NCBI GenBank assembly: GCA_946803715.1
Contig: CAMPET010000186.1
Location: 128,353-144,802 of the forward strand
Length of the DNA: 16,450 bases
Direction: 5' to 3'
Origin: Beroe ovata
Taxonomy: Eukaryota > Ctenophora > Nuda > Beroida > Beroidae
Under the pieces are notes generated by a model that searched no databases, was not told the origin of the DNA, and saw only the letters and a list, made by a program, of their open reading frames with translations. Made by a program: the position numbers and the translations under genes. Of this stretch, positions 8,851 to 16,404 are shown piece after piece (the stretch's first letter is position 1; each line of letters starts with the position of its first letter).

Positions 8851-9441
8851 TATGATCATTGGGGAGTTGATCGGTTTTGAAATATAGTTAGTATTCGAAA
8901 ACATCTAAAGGAACTTGCCTTTAATTTCATTTTCTCTTACGGTTTACCGATCAATCAATAAATGAAAACACAATGAGAAACATGTACCGATTGATTTAAT
9001 TATTGAACATGTATGAATAAGTTAAAAACCAAGAAATTCAAAAAAGGTCTGAAATGCACAGAAGAAATCATATAAACTGATTGAAAATAAATAGCTTGTG
9101 AATAAATTAGCGAAATTAGCTGATATAAACGCTACCAATAGTCAATGACCAAACTGAGTTGCATAGGGTGCATAACAACAAAATTTAAAAAGAAAGTTAG
9201 ATGACAGACAAACCATTACAAAACCAACAAAGTATATATTTCTTGCATTATGGCAACACTCTCCTGTTACAGCCATCACTTCCCCCTCCCCCTCCCCCGT
9301 CACACCCAACTCCCCTCCGTCAATCCCGACTCTCCCCTCCTCACCCCCGTCACTCCCAAATGGGAGGGTAGCTCACTACCCNCCTCCCCCGTCACTCCCA
9401 ACTCACGTCACCTCATCCCCTCCCACCCTTCCCCCCGTCAC
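8851..9441. other. intergenic, no gene seen
   Basis: This AT-rich gap between MRPS25 and the REC114 copy has no coding signal on either strand. Its upper end (from about 9280) becomes a C-rich minisatellite. Short direct repeats of CCGATCAAT/CCGATTGAT occur near 8948 and 8988. Confidence 0.6.
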
Positions 9442-9470
9442 TCACAATTGGGAGGGTCGCTCACTTCCCC
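9285..9470. repeat. C-rich minisatellite around CCCCGTCACTCCCAA
   Basis: Degenerate tandem copies of CCCCCGTCACTCCCAACT run here and again at about 9833-9910. An N interrupts it at 9382. On the minus strand the unit begins just past the REC114 stop, where CAATAGTGAGTGACGGGGG is read, so the array seems to have grown from the gene's 3' end. Confidence 0.75.
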
Positions 9471-9832
9471 TACTGCTCATCTGCTTCAGCATTTTCTCCA
9501 CCTCCACCACAAAACCCGGGAAGTGAGGGTCGGACAGGCAGAGAGTTAGCATGTGCCGCATCTGTTCAACGGGGAACACCGTCCTCGCATAGCTCTCTCC
9601 CAGCAGTTCCCCAATATCCCCATTCACCATCATCTTGCTGACGTCAGAGAGAAGGAGTCTCTTCTGAGAAGTCTCCACAGGCTCCTGACGGAACTGGGAG
9701 AATGCTTCCTTGGTGTATTCCTTCTCAAACTTGAAGTAAACTGAGAGACAAGTTTGGCATTCGATAGCTTGTTCCTCTGCCGATAGCCCGGCATCAGCCA
9801 GGAATTTGAACCTCACTTTCCGCACGGCATCA
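9451..9832 (-). pseudogene. near-copy of the REC114 3' half, between Ns
   Basis: This stretch repeats the 3' 384 nt of REC114 (from the Asp81 codon to past the stop) with about 16 nucleotide differences, roughly 96% identity. Only two residues change in the shared frame (Thr180 to Ser, Leu194 to Met). The REC114 stop TAG is TTG here, followed by TGA one codon later. There is no start or promoter of its own. The piece lies in a 450-bp segment with a single N at each side (9382 and 9833). It is therefore either a real partial tandem duplication or the other haplotype inserted by the assembler; the mostly silent differences favour the haplotype reading. Confidence 0.75.
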
Positions 9833-9906
9833 NCACCCCCGTCACTCCTAACATACCCCCGTCACTCCCAACTCACCTCTTCTCACTCCTCACCCCCCGT
9901 CACTCA

Positions 9907-10533
9907 CTATTGGGAGGGTCTCTCACTTCCCCTACTGCTCATCTGCTTCAGCAGTTTCTCCACCTCCACCACAAAACCCGGGAAGTGGGGGTCGGTGAGG
10001 CAGAGAGTGAGCATGTGCCGCATCTGCTCAACGGGGAACACCGTCCTAGCATAGCTCTCTCCCAGCAGTTCCCCAATATCACCATTCACCATCATCTTGC
10101 TGACGTCAGAGAGCAGGAGTCTCTTCTGAGAAGTCTCCACAGGCTCCTGACGGAACTGAGAGAAAGCTTCCTTGGTGTATTCCTTCTCAAACTTGAAGTA
10201 AACTGAGAGACAAGTTTGGCACTCGATAGCTTGTTCCTCTGCCGATAGCCCGGCGTCGGCCAGGAATTTGAACCTCACTTTCCGCACGGCATCACTCAGA
10301 GGACTCTTGATCATGAGTAGGACAGCACTTCCCTTCCTCACTCCTTTCATCCAGGTGGACGACTCCCATAACATGAGCGATTCCAGGATTTTAGTCGTTC
10401 CTTGAGCTATGACCATCTTATGATCGTTTAGGATCGATATGGTAATGGGATCAGATGTAGTTCCGATCACGTGACTCCATTCCTTGAGCTGCTTCGCATA
10501 ACGCTCCAACTTCCACGTTCTGGCAGAAACCAT
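9907..10533 (-). CDS. REC114: REC114, meiotic double-strand-break factor
   Basis: REC114 works with MEI4 (and IHO1/Mer2) on meiotic chromosome axes to let SPO11 make double-strand breaks. The intronless frame encodes 208 aa; mammalian REC114 is about 260. Seen: a PH-like domain at residues 5-120 with WKLERYAKQL (7-16; human WPLQRYARCI), IAQGTTKILESLMLWESSTWMKGV in two parts (42-51, 52-65; human QGQTLLEGFSLIGSKDWLKIV), and a strand with VRFKF; a short linker; and the conserved C-terminal helix MRHMLTLCLTDPHFPGFVVE (171-190), matching human LGPFLRLCLLDQNFPAFVEE, which contributes to MEI4 binding. The linker is shorter than in mammals. Its 3' end borders the minisatellite and the partial copy. 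It starts 262 nt after the unrecognised gene. Fast evolution is usual in this family, so the two matching ends carry the call. Confidence 0.85.
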   Translation of the reverse strand: MVSARTWKLERYAKQLKEWSHVIGTTSDPITISILNDHKMVIAQGTTKILESLMLWESSTWMKGVRKGSAVLLMIKSPLSDAVRKVRFKFLADAGLSAEEQAIECQTCLSVYFKFEKEYTKEAFSQFRQEPVETSQKRLLLSDVSKMMVNGDIGELLGESYARTVFPVEQMRHMLTLCLTDPHFPGFVVEVEKLLKQMSSRGSERPSQ

Positions 10534-10538
10534 GCTAA

Positions 10539-10551
10539 CTGGGGGAATAGC
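10539..10551 (-). other. 3' splice-site-like signal before REC114
   Basis: The minus strand reads CTATTCCCCCAG with AG at 10540-10539 and a 5-nt leader (TTAGC) before the ATG. A second AG falls inside that leader. ATTAAA lies at 10582-10577. Confidence 0.45.
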
Positions 10552-10795
10552 GGACTTTTCATAAAACTCCTTAAAATTTAATGGGACATCCTTTACTCTA
10601 GATGTGATTGGCTAAATGTGCAAAAGCAGCAATACCAAAAGTCAGAAGATTTCACACATAGGTTTTAGAAAATATTTGAATGTAATCGTTCTAAATTATT
10701 GCTATGAAATCGTGCAAACAAATGTTTAAAAGAAAGTAAAAACAACAAAATCGCAGGATGTAACTCAGTTTCCGTGATGAGTTTCCAATTATTAT

Positions 10796-11491
10796 TCAGT
10801 TTTCATAATGTGAATAAAGTCCCAATCCGAGTTTTTGAGCTAGTAAAGTTATTGCCCGGGATCTCAAACTTTCTACGCCGTAAATAGCAGTATTTCTATC
10901 CAGCAAGTAGTCCGAGTACACCTCACACAGCAGATTATCGTGAGAAACAATCCCGAATTTCCGCGACAAGAGGAAGCCCTTGTTGAGTTGATCAATGCGA
11001 ATGTCCTCTAACGGGTACAAACACCAACCACCCCTGCCGAAAATGATGTTCAAATGTTTTGTGAAGGTGGCTGAGTAGATAAATCGAGTTCCATCCGCAC
11101 CATGCGCGATATCACTATCTGGAATGAACAACTCTGCTTCACTCGTACAGTTTGCTATACCTTGAGTAAAACCACGAATATTTCGCTTCTTCAGTTTGTT
11201 TCCAACTCCAAAAACAGGACTTTTCAACAACTTTGACGGCGAGAGAGTTGGCTCAGACTTCCAAGAAGATGTTCCTCTCAGCAAGTCGACCTTTAGATCA
11301 TGATGAGAGTTATTGAGAATTGTACGTGAATTAGGCTCTCTTGCTGGTTTTGATCTGTTTGGACATTTATATGCAACGGACAATCTATGCTTCATATGAC
11401 TTGGTATGTTCAAAGACTGCAATAAACCGTCTTGGTCATCGATAAACAATCGTCTTTTAAATAGAGAGACTTTGAGCGGTGTCTTGTTCAT
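10796..11491 (-). CDS. unrecognised 231-aa protein with CDK-type motifs
   Basis: I do not recognise this protein. The frame opens at an ATG with TGA immediately before it in frame and encodes 231 aa without introns. Residues 1-110 are basic and look disordered. They carry T4-P-L-K and S84-P-S-K (full CDK consensus S/T-P-x-K), S91-P, and KRRLF at 12-16, which fits the RxL cyclin-docking motif. Residues 115-231 look globular, with RFIYSATFTKHLNIIFGRGG (136-155) and a helical end EVYSDYLLDR...IYGVESLRSRAITLL (190-217) then AQKLGLGL. No signal peptide or membrane segment is seen. It lies between FMO and REC114 on the same strand. Codon usage is AT-rich like its upstream neighbours. That it is a real gene is likely from length and composition; a cyclin-CDK link is inference from short motifs. 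Confidence 0.7.
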   Translation of the reverse strand: MNKTPLKVSLFKRRLFIDDQDGLLQSLNIPSHMKHRLSVAYKCPNRSKPAREPNSRTILNNSHHDLKVDLLRGTSSWKSEPTLSPSKLLKSPVFGVGNKLKKRNIRGFTQGIANCTSEAELFIPDSDIAHGADGTRFIYSATFTKHLNIIFGRGGWCLYPLEDIRIDQLNKGFLLSRKFGIVSHDNLLCEVYSDYLLDRNTAIYGVESLRSRAITLLAQKLGLGLYSHYEN

Positions 11492-11517
11492 TCACCCAGG
11501 AAGCAACGGTTCATGAA

Positions 11518-11535
11518 CTGTGTAAATGTGATTAA
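11518..11535 (-). other. 3' splice-site-like signal before the 231-aa gene
   Basis: The minus strand reads AATCACATTTACACAG, AG at 11519-11518, with a 26-nt leader. That leader contains an out-of-frame ATG (nine codons including its stop) that ends across the main start. This is the weakest of the series. Confidence 0.3.
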
Positions 11536-12070
11536 ATTCTTGCCTTCCTCTGTGAGTGAGTCAGTGGATATTTCTCACCCAAAAAACATTTCTAAACAAA
11601 GAGGGTCGATTCAGACATTCGACAACAATCAACTATTCAATGAAGAATGATTGCTAAATTTCTCCTCATTCAATAAATCTATGAGAACTAGCTAAGTTAT
11701 CAATGTCTAATGACTATCAAAGTGGAATTCTGTCAATCGAATGATCAATATCTGTAGGTAGTTAGGTAATTAGGATTTGAATAAATTCTATTGATTTCCA
11801 TACAAGTATACTACTACCGTGAATTAAAACATTACACGTAAAATCTGACAGATATTACCATTAAGACTCATAATCTTCAAAACTCATCAGAATACAAAAA
11901 AGAATCTATCGAAATTTCTGAAACAGTAAAAATTATAAATTTTTATACATAAAAATGATGGAAACAAACATAAAACTGATGTAAACAATATGATCATAAA
12001 ATAAACTAAAAAAACTTACGTTATGTTAATGCCCGTGTTATAATCTCGCGCAATATCCAGAGTAGTCTGA
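11536..12070. other. AT-rich intergenic, no gene seen
   Basis: This gap between FMO and the 231-aa gene is strongly AT-rich with poly-A/T runs. No exon, RNA gene or clear AATAAA on the minus strand was found. Confidence 0.6.
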
Positions 12071-13421
12071 TCAATGGATTTTGTTCCAGTCATTTATCAT
12101 CTTGAAGACATTCTGTTCTTTAAGAAATGTGTATTCCTTGTTCCTATACCTTGATGGGTTGCTAGCCCTATCCTTACTCACAACATCATACAAATCACAA
12201 AGTGCTGTCATATCATTTTCACCATCCAACGCAATACCACACTCCACGCCTAATGACTGGTTGTATTCAAATTGCTTCAGGTCCAAGTTATATTGATACT
12301 TGAAAGGTTCAGATGGAAGGCGCTTGGTAAGCTGTCGCGATTCCTCAAGCATTTCTCCATGATTTGGTAATGTAATCTTCCCAAGGAGAATATCCCTAAA
12401 ATACAGAGCTTGATATTCGCTAAAAGGGAAAGGTGCAATTTTGGCACACTGATTTAATAGAGCCATTGTTGGATGATAAGGGTTGATAAGGAACTTATAA
12501 AGTGGTCGAGGTAAAATATCAGTGTCAAGGGAGCAATCTGGCTGGAGGAATCCAAGATTTGTATCATAGCCAGTCGCAAAGATTATAACGTCGAACTTGT
12601 AACCGAAATCCTCATTTTTAAAGAAAACACAGTCATTGTTAAATCTAATTGGTTCACTGTATTGCTTGATGAGTGGAGATAAAGCTACAGCTTCGGGACG
12701 ACGATGACTTAAATCCACCTTAACTCCATGCTCGAATAAATCCAGGGTCAGATCAATCCCCGATGCATGTGCCCCAACAACCAAAACATGCTGCCCATGG
12801 AAAGATTCAGGCACTGAATAATCCTTGCTATGAATGAAGGTTCCAGCATATACGTCCAATCCGTCTATATTGGGGATGTGAGGTTTGTCATATCTCCCAG
12901 TACATACAGCAATAGCATCGAAAACGTTACGACCTGAAGAAGCTAGATGTAAAATTTTAAAAAATCTAAAATAATTGAAACATACGAATTGAGGTCTCAA
13001 CAATAACAAAGATCAATCAACCTCTGGGTGTGTCAACTATCCACTTGGTTGAATTGCTCCCTAAATAATTGATATCAGGACTAACTGATAGAACTGGAGT
13101 CTCAAAATTTATCAGCTGCCTGATTGAGAAAGCATCACAATAGCTCTCCAAATAGGTCTGAACATCTCCGTGGGTCAAAAATGTCTTTGTTTTGCTTTCA
13201 TGTGGTAAATCTCTAAATGACATCAATTGTTTCGGCAGATTTGTTCTCAAGTTTTTATACATGGCATTGTAACAGGCAGCCCCCTCCTCATTTTCTTTGA
13301 AGAGCCATATACCACCAATATTAGCAGAAGCTTCAAATATTGTCACAGAAAACAGCTCCTTCATATATCTTGCTGTTACTAAACCCGCCACTCCCGCACC
13401 AATAATACATACATCTCTCAT
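12071..13421 (-). CDS. flavin-containing monooxygenase, GS-OX-like (2 exons)
   Basis: This is a class B flavin monooxygenase, which uses FAD, NADPH and O2 to oxygenate soft nucleophiles (N or S). Exons are 13421-13022 and 12933-12071, joined in phase 1 (AGAG|GTTGAT donor, CTTCTTCAG acceptor; 88-nt intron), giving 420 aa. Motifs: FAD-binding GAGVAG (8-13) after IIGAG, Glu30 ending the second strand, GGIW (36-39), the FMO signature YAGTFIHSKDY (162-172, Tyr in place of the usual Phe), NADPH-binding GAHASG (187-192) and FATGY (252-256). The GxxASG form of the NADPH site is like that of the plant GS-OX and related invertebrate FMOs rather than the GxGxSG of vertebrate FMO1-5. No C-terminal membrane anchor is seen, so it is probably cytosolic. 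The ATG follows an acceptor-like AG by 1 nt and METTL2 ends only 163 nt upstream. The substrate cannot be inferred. Confidence 0.92.
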
Positions 13422-13422
13422 C

Positions 13423-13442
13423 CTGCGGTGAGGAGTTAGTTG
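13423..13442 (-). other. 3' splice-site-like signal before FMO
   Basis: The minus strand reads CAACTAACTCCTCACCGCAG, AG at 13424-13423, followed by one G and the ATG. The CTAAC branch-point-like motif is 15 nt before the AG. With METTL2 ending at 13585 there is little room for a promoter, a 5' exon and an intron. Confidence 0.6.
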
Positions 13443-13584
13443 AAATCATTGATTTACTTGACAAACCATTCGACATATTGCTATTGCTTTTTCATTTTGT
13501 AATTATCTTAATGAATCCAACTTTGCGTTTGACTCAACAAATAAGAAATACCAAATTCACGGACAATTTATACCCATGAATAAG

Positions 13585-14520
13585 TCACATTGGCTTTTTA
13601 TATTTACACTGAATCCAAATTCTATACATTTTAAGCTTTCTGGCTCTGTTAATTTGCAACCTCCTGTCAACAATATTCTGAACTTTTTCAAGTCCCGAGG
13701 CTGTAAACATTTCATCTAACTCTTCCTGAGTGAAGAAATAAACCTTGGTTCCATCTCCTCTGGCATAGAAGTTTTCTGAAAGACATCTTCCATTTTTGAA
13801 ACGAAGCTGTGCAAGGTCATAACGCCCATAGTCTCTCAAAAGTATGTAGCCACCAGGCTTGAGTAAACGGCTGAGATTCTTTATGCAGTGACCCATATCT
13901 GCTGGATTCAAGGCTGATAACACGAATATCATTGTTATAATGTCAACACTTTCTTCTTCTATTGGGATATCCAAGCATTTGTCAGAAATATCACAAACAA
14001 AAGCTTTGCATCTACTTTCATCATAGAGGCTGTTTGATTTGACGATATCTATAGCAGTTGATGAAAAATCGCATCCATATATGAAAATTCCCTCTGTCTC
14101 AGCATGCTCAATGATAGGAAAAATTGTATTCCCAACACCACAACCAACTTCAAATATATTCATACAACCAGACTGATTCTGCTTTAGTTCAGGAAATTCT
14201 GTAAAAAGCCAGTTCCTATCCTTGAAGAATTTGTTAGAATGTATGTTGTAAAATGCATCCCATTTTTCGGAAGAATTGGTAAGAAGGTCCATGCATACAT
14301 TTTCAGGGGGTCTTCTATTGTTCTTCGAAATTTTCTCAAGTGCATCCTTTTCTTGATCTTCATCCCATTCTACTTGATCCCAAGCATTATGGTTGAATAC
14401 ATTATCCTCATTTGTTAAAAATCTGCTGCCAAACTGAGGACGTGCATCCATCAGACTGTTACCATCTAATCTATCGGTATTTATTCTATTTATAATCAGT
14501 GTTGTATAATCTATCCTCAT
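13585..14520 (-). CDS. METTL2: METTL2-type tRNA m3C32 methyltransferase
   Basis: This SAM-dependent enzyme makes 3-methylcytidine at position 32 of tRNA-Thr (and some tRNA-Arg), working in the cytosol with DALRD3 for the Arg case. One exon encodes 311 aa. Near-identical blocks to human METTL2: [20 protein letters not shown] (27-46) then [23 protein letters not shown] (96-112), SAM motif [11 protein letters not shown] (123-132), [74 protein letters not shown] and a C-terminus [13 protein letters not shown]. It lacks the ~75-residue acidic insert that human METTL2 has between FPEL and LEVGCGVG, which explains its shorter length (human 378). The start at 14520 gives a 23-residue head before MDARPQFGS; Met24 at 14451 is a possible alternative start. 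It heads the co-directional row. Confidence 0.95.
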   Translation of the reverse strand: MRIDYTTLIINRINTDRLDGNSLMDARPQFGSRFLTNEDNVFNHNAWDQVEWDEDQEKDALEKISKNNRRPPENVCMDLLTNSSEKWDAFYNIHSNKFFKDRNWLFTEFPELKQNQSGCMNIFEVGCGVGNTIFPIIEHAETEGIFIYGCDFSSTAIDIVKSNSLYDESRCKAFVCDISDKCLDIPIEEESVDIITMIFVLSALNPADMGHCIKNLSRLLKPGGYILLRDYGRYDLAQLRFKNGRCLSENFYARGDGTKVYFFTQEELDEMFTASGLEKVQNIVDRRLQINRARKLKMYRIWIQCKYKKPM

Positions 14521-14530
14521 TTTCTATATA

Positions 14531-14555
14531 CTAGAAAACTGGTTAAGAGGTGTGA
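14531..14555 (-). other. 3' splice-site-like signal before METTL2
   Basis: The minus strand reads CTCTTAACCAGTTTTCTAG, AG at 14532-14531, and a 10-nt leader before the ATG. CTTAAC lies about 17 nt before the AG, followed by TTTTCTAG, which is a good 3' splice site. Confidence 0.55.
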
Positions 14556-15412
14556 TACTTTCAGGTAGACAGGATTCTCAATGGACATACATTTAAAATC
14601 ACAGCAACAAATGGTGTTTGTTCTCAAACCAGCATGCCAACTTATTCTAGATGATAATTTTATGGAGGAGCACTTGGTCAATGGTCACTATTGGGCTATT
14701 TCCTCAAATTCTAACTGAAAGATGATGCTTGTCCAGTTGCCTGATTTTGTGTTGTAGCCAGGGATGAAATCGAATCAGTGAGTTTATGGGGAATCATATG
14801 TGGGATATGTATAGATTCAAACACAAATGACAAATGAAAATAGGCACATTCACTTAATATTCACTTACTATCAACTGATATCATAGCTGATTGGGCTTTA
14901 TCTTAAGAATTTAGAACATTTAAAGGAAACATTATTGGTGTTGAATAATGAAAATATACCTGAAGAATTGAATTGGTCCCTTCAATCAATCTGGCCAGGT
15001 GGCAGAATTGAATTGGTCCCTTCAATCAATCTGGCCAGGTGGCAGGTGTACTTGACACTAAGGGTGTACTCTTTCCTGAGGGCTACACAGTGCAGCCACT
15101 CAAACTGCCTGAGATATCCTGACCAGTGACCTGATGCTGGTCAGCAGTTTCTGGTTTTCACTTTCTACAGGCATAGCCACTCAATAAAGCTTCAAAAAGA
15201 CAGCAAAACAAGAGCCAAGTGAGACAAGCCAAAGATGGCTATGTATCAGCTCTCTTCATCCAGCTCTCTTCATCCCACTGGATCATAATTGTAGGTTTTT
15301 CCCTACTGTTGGCACCGCCCAATTTTTGTCAGGGATGAGATCACACCAGCAAGTCTTTAGTGTAGGGAGTGATTCTACATGATCACAAGGTTGATTGTTA
15401 TTGGTAGACTGT
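14556..15412. other. upstream region of the gene row, no gene seen
   Basis: AT-rich DNA before the first gene of the row; if the row is co-transcribed, its promoter should be here. No TATA box in a convincing position, exon or RNA gene was recognised. It holds a 40-bp tandem duplication (14964-15043) and a 14-bp repeat of CAGCTCTCTTCATC near 15246-15275. Confidence 0.55.
14964..15043. repeat. perfect 40-bp tandem duplication
   Basis: Two identical 40-bp units, 14964-15003 and 15004-15043, each starting AGAATTGAATTGGTCCC and ending GGCCAGGTGGC, with no mismatch. A perfect copy indicates a recent event. Confidence 0.95.
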
Positions 15413-15775
15413 AACAACTATATACCCAATGCAATTGTTGATTGTAGGGTATATAATAAGTGTGATAAAATAAAATAAAGATTTTGACATAACATCGACA
15501 CTCTTTATCAAAGAATAATTTTGCCATTAATTAGGAATTGAATATTAGATAATGATTTTATGATCTGGCTACATGATGCTACGCCCGCCTTTCATGCATC
15601 AGCGGCGCGTGCGGTTATATAGCATCAAATGCTATAAATCCGATCACGGAGCGTTGCTGAGGCATAATATTGTTTGGCAATGGCAAACCTTGTAGGTTTT
15701 TTTGTAAAGCCTTTTCTACTGCATCGGCGCCGCGCAATTGTACAATTCCGCCCGGGAAAATAATCCTACAATGTT
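15413..15775. repeat. palindrome-rich repeat, copy 1
   Basis: A ~363-bp unit repeated 399 bp downstream at about 96% identity. It begins AACAACTATATACCC and ends CCTACAATGTT. Internal dyads: TATATACCC/GGGTATATA (15419-15427 and 15447-15455), TATAGCAT-CAA-ATGCTATA (15618-15636), CGGCGCCG (15724-15731), AATTGTACAATT (15736-15747), CCCGGG (15751-15756) and the pair TTGTAGG/CCTACAA. The first half is AT-rich and the second CpG-rich. No coding potential. It could be a non-autonomous DNA element or a satellite unit; the family is not recognised. Confidence 0.8.
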
Positions 15776-15811
15776 AGGGTGCGCCCTTTTTTTCAACTTT
15801 TTGAGGCACAN

Positions 15812-16173
15812 AACAACTATATACCCAATGCAATTGTTGATTTTAGGGTATATAATAAGTGTGGTAAAACAAAATAAAGATTTTGACATAACATCGACAC
15901 TCTTTATCAAAGAATAATTTCGCCATTAATTAGGAATTGAATATTAGATAATGATTTTATGATCTGGCTACATGATGCTACGCCTGGCTTTCATGCATCA
16001 GCGGCGCGTGCGGTTATATAGCATCAAATACTATAAATCCGATCACCGAGCGTTGCTGAGGCATAATATTGTTTGGTAATGCCAAACCTTGTAGGGTTTT
16101 TTGTAAAGCCTTTTACTACTGTCGGCGCCGCGCAATTGTACAATTCCGCCCGGGAAAGAAATCCTACAATGTT
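15812..16173. repeat. palindrome-rich repeat, copy 2
   Basis: Second copy, starting at the base after the N at 15811. It differs by about 14 substitutions and small indels. CGGCGCCG (16123-16130) and AATTGTACAATT (16134-16145) are kept; the TATAGCAT hairpin has one mismatch (ATACTATA). The sequence after CCTACAATGTT differs from that after copy 1, which marks the right boundary of the shared unit. Confidence 0.8.
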
Positions 16174-16246
16174 GTCAATCGATGATAGACCCTGTCGAGA
16201 ATTTCGTTTCGCGCGCGCGCCGCAAACTTATTCTATTTCTAATTCT

Positions 16247-16322
16247 CGCGGCTTGCATCAATGCATCAGCGGTCCGGCATCGCCGGACAACCTTTGATGC
16301 CAAACTGCTGATGCAAGCCGCG
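16247..16322. repeat. 14-bp perfect inverted repeat with inner hairpin
   Basis: CGCGGCTTGCATCA (16247-16260) and TGATGCAAGCCGCG (16309-16322) pair perfectly across a 48-nt loop, which itself holds TCCGGC-ATC-GCCGGA (16273-16287). The 12-mer ATGCATCAGCGG at 16261-16272 also occurs in both large repeat copies (15594 and 15993). Confidence 0.85.
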
Positions 16323-16384
16323 CGGCGGACTGGCGGATCAGTTTCTCAGTTTCAGTCACGATCACGTCTGAGCACTTGCGCGCT

Positions 16385-16404
16385 CCTTCATCGATCGATG
16401 AAGG
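16385..16404. repeat. 20-bp perfect palindrome in CpG-rich DNA
   Basis: CCTTCATCGATCGATGAAGG is its own reverse complement and is flanked by GCGCGC-type runs on both sides. It lies in the CpG-rich end of the window (about 16200-16450), where no gene is seen. Confidence 0.85.

Noticed and set aside
9250-9549. 99-aa plus-strand Pro/Ser-rich frame
   Set aside because: Translation of the C-rich minisatellite and the antisense of the REC114 copy.
12950-13009. Separate start of the second FMO frame at 13009
   Set aside because: That part is intron; joining at 12933 restores phase and the expected continuous FMO sequence.
15290-15330. AATTTTTG resembling an Sm site near a small GTAGG/CCTAC hairpin, as in an SL or snRNA gene
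   Set aside because: Only one short hairpin, no leader plus GT donor in the right place and no second stem; chance is likely.
15716-16297. Short frames across the large repeats
   Set aside because: They run over palindromes and an N, with no start context or recognisable domain.
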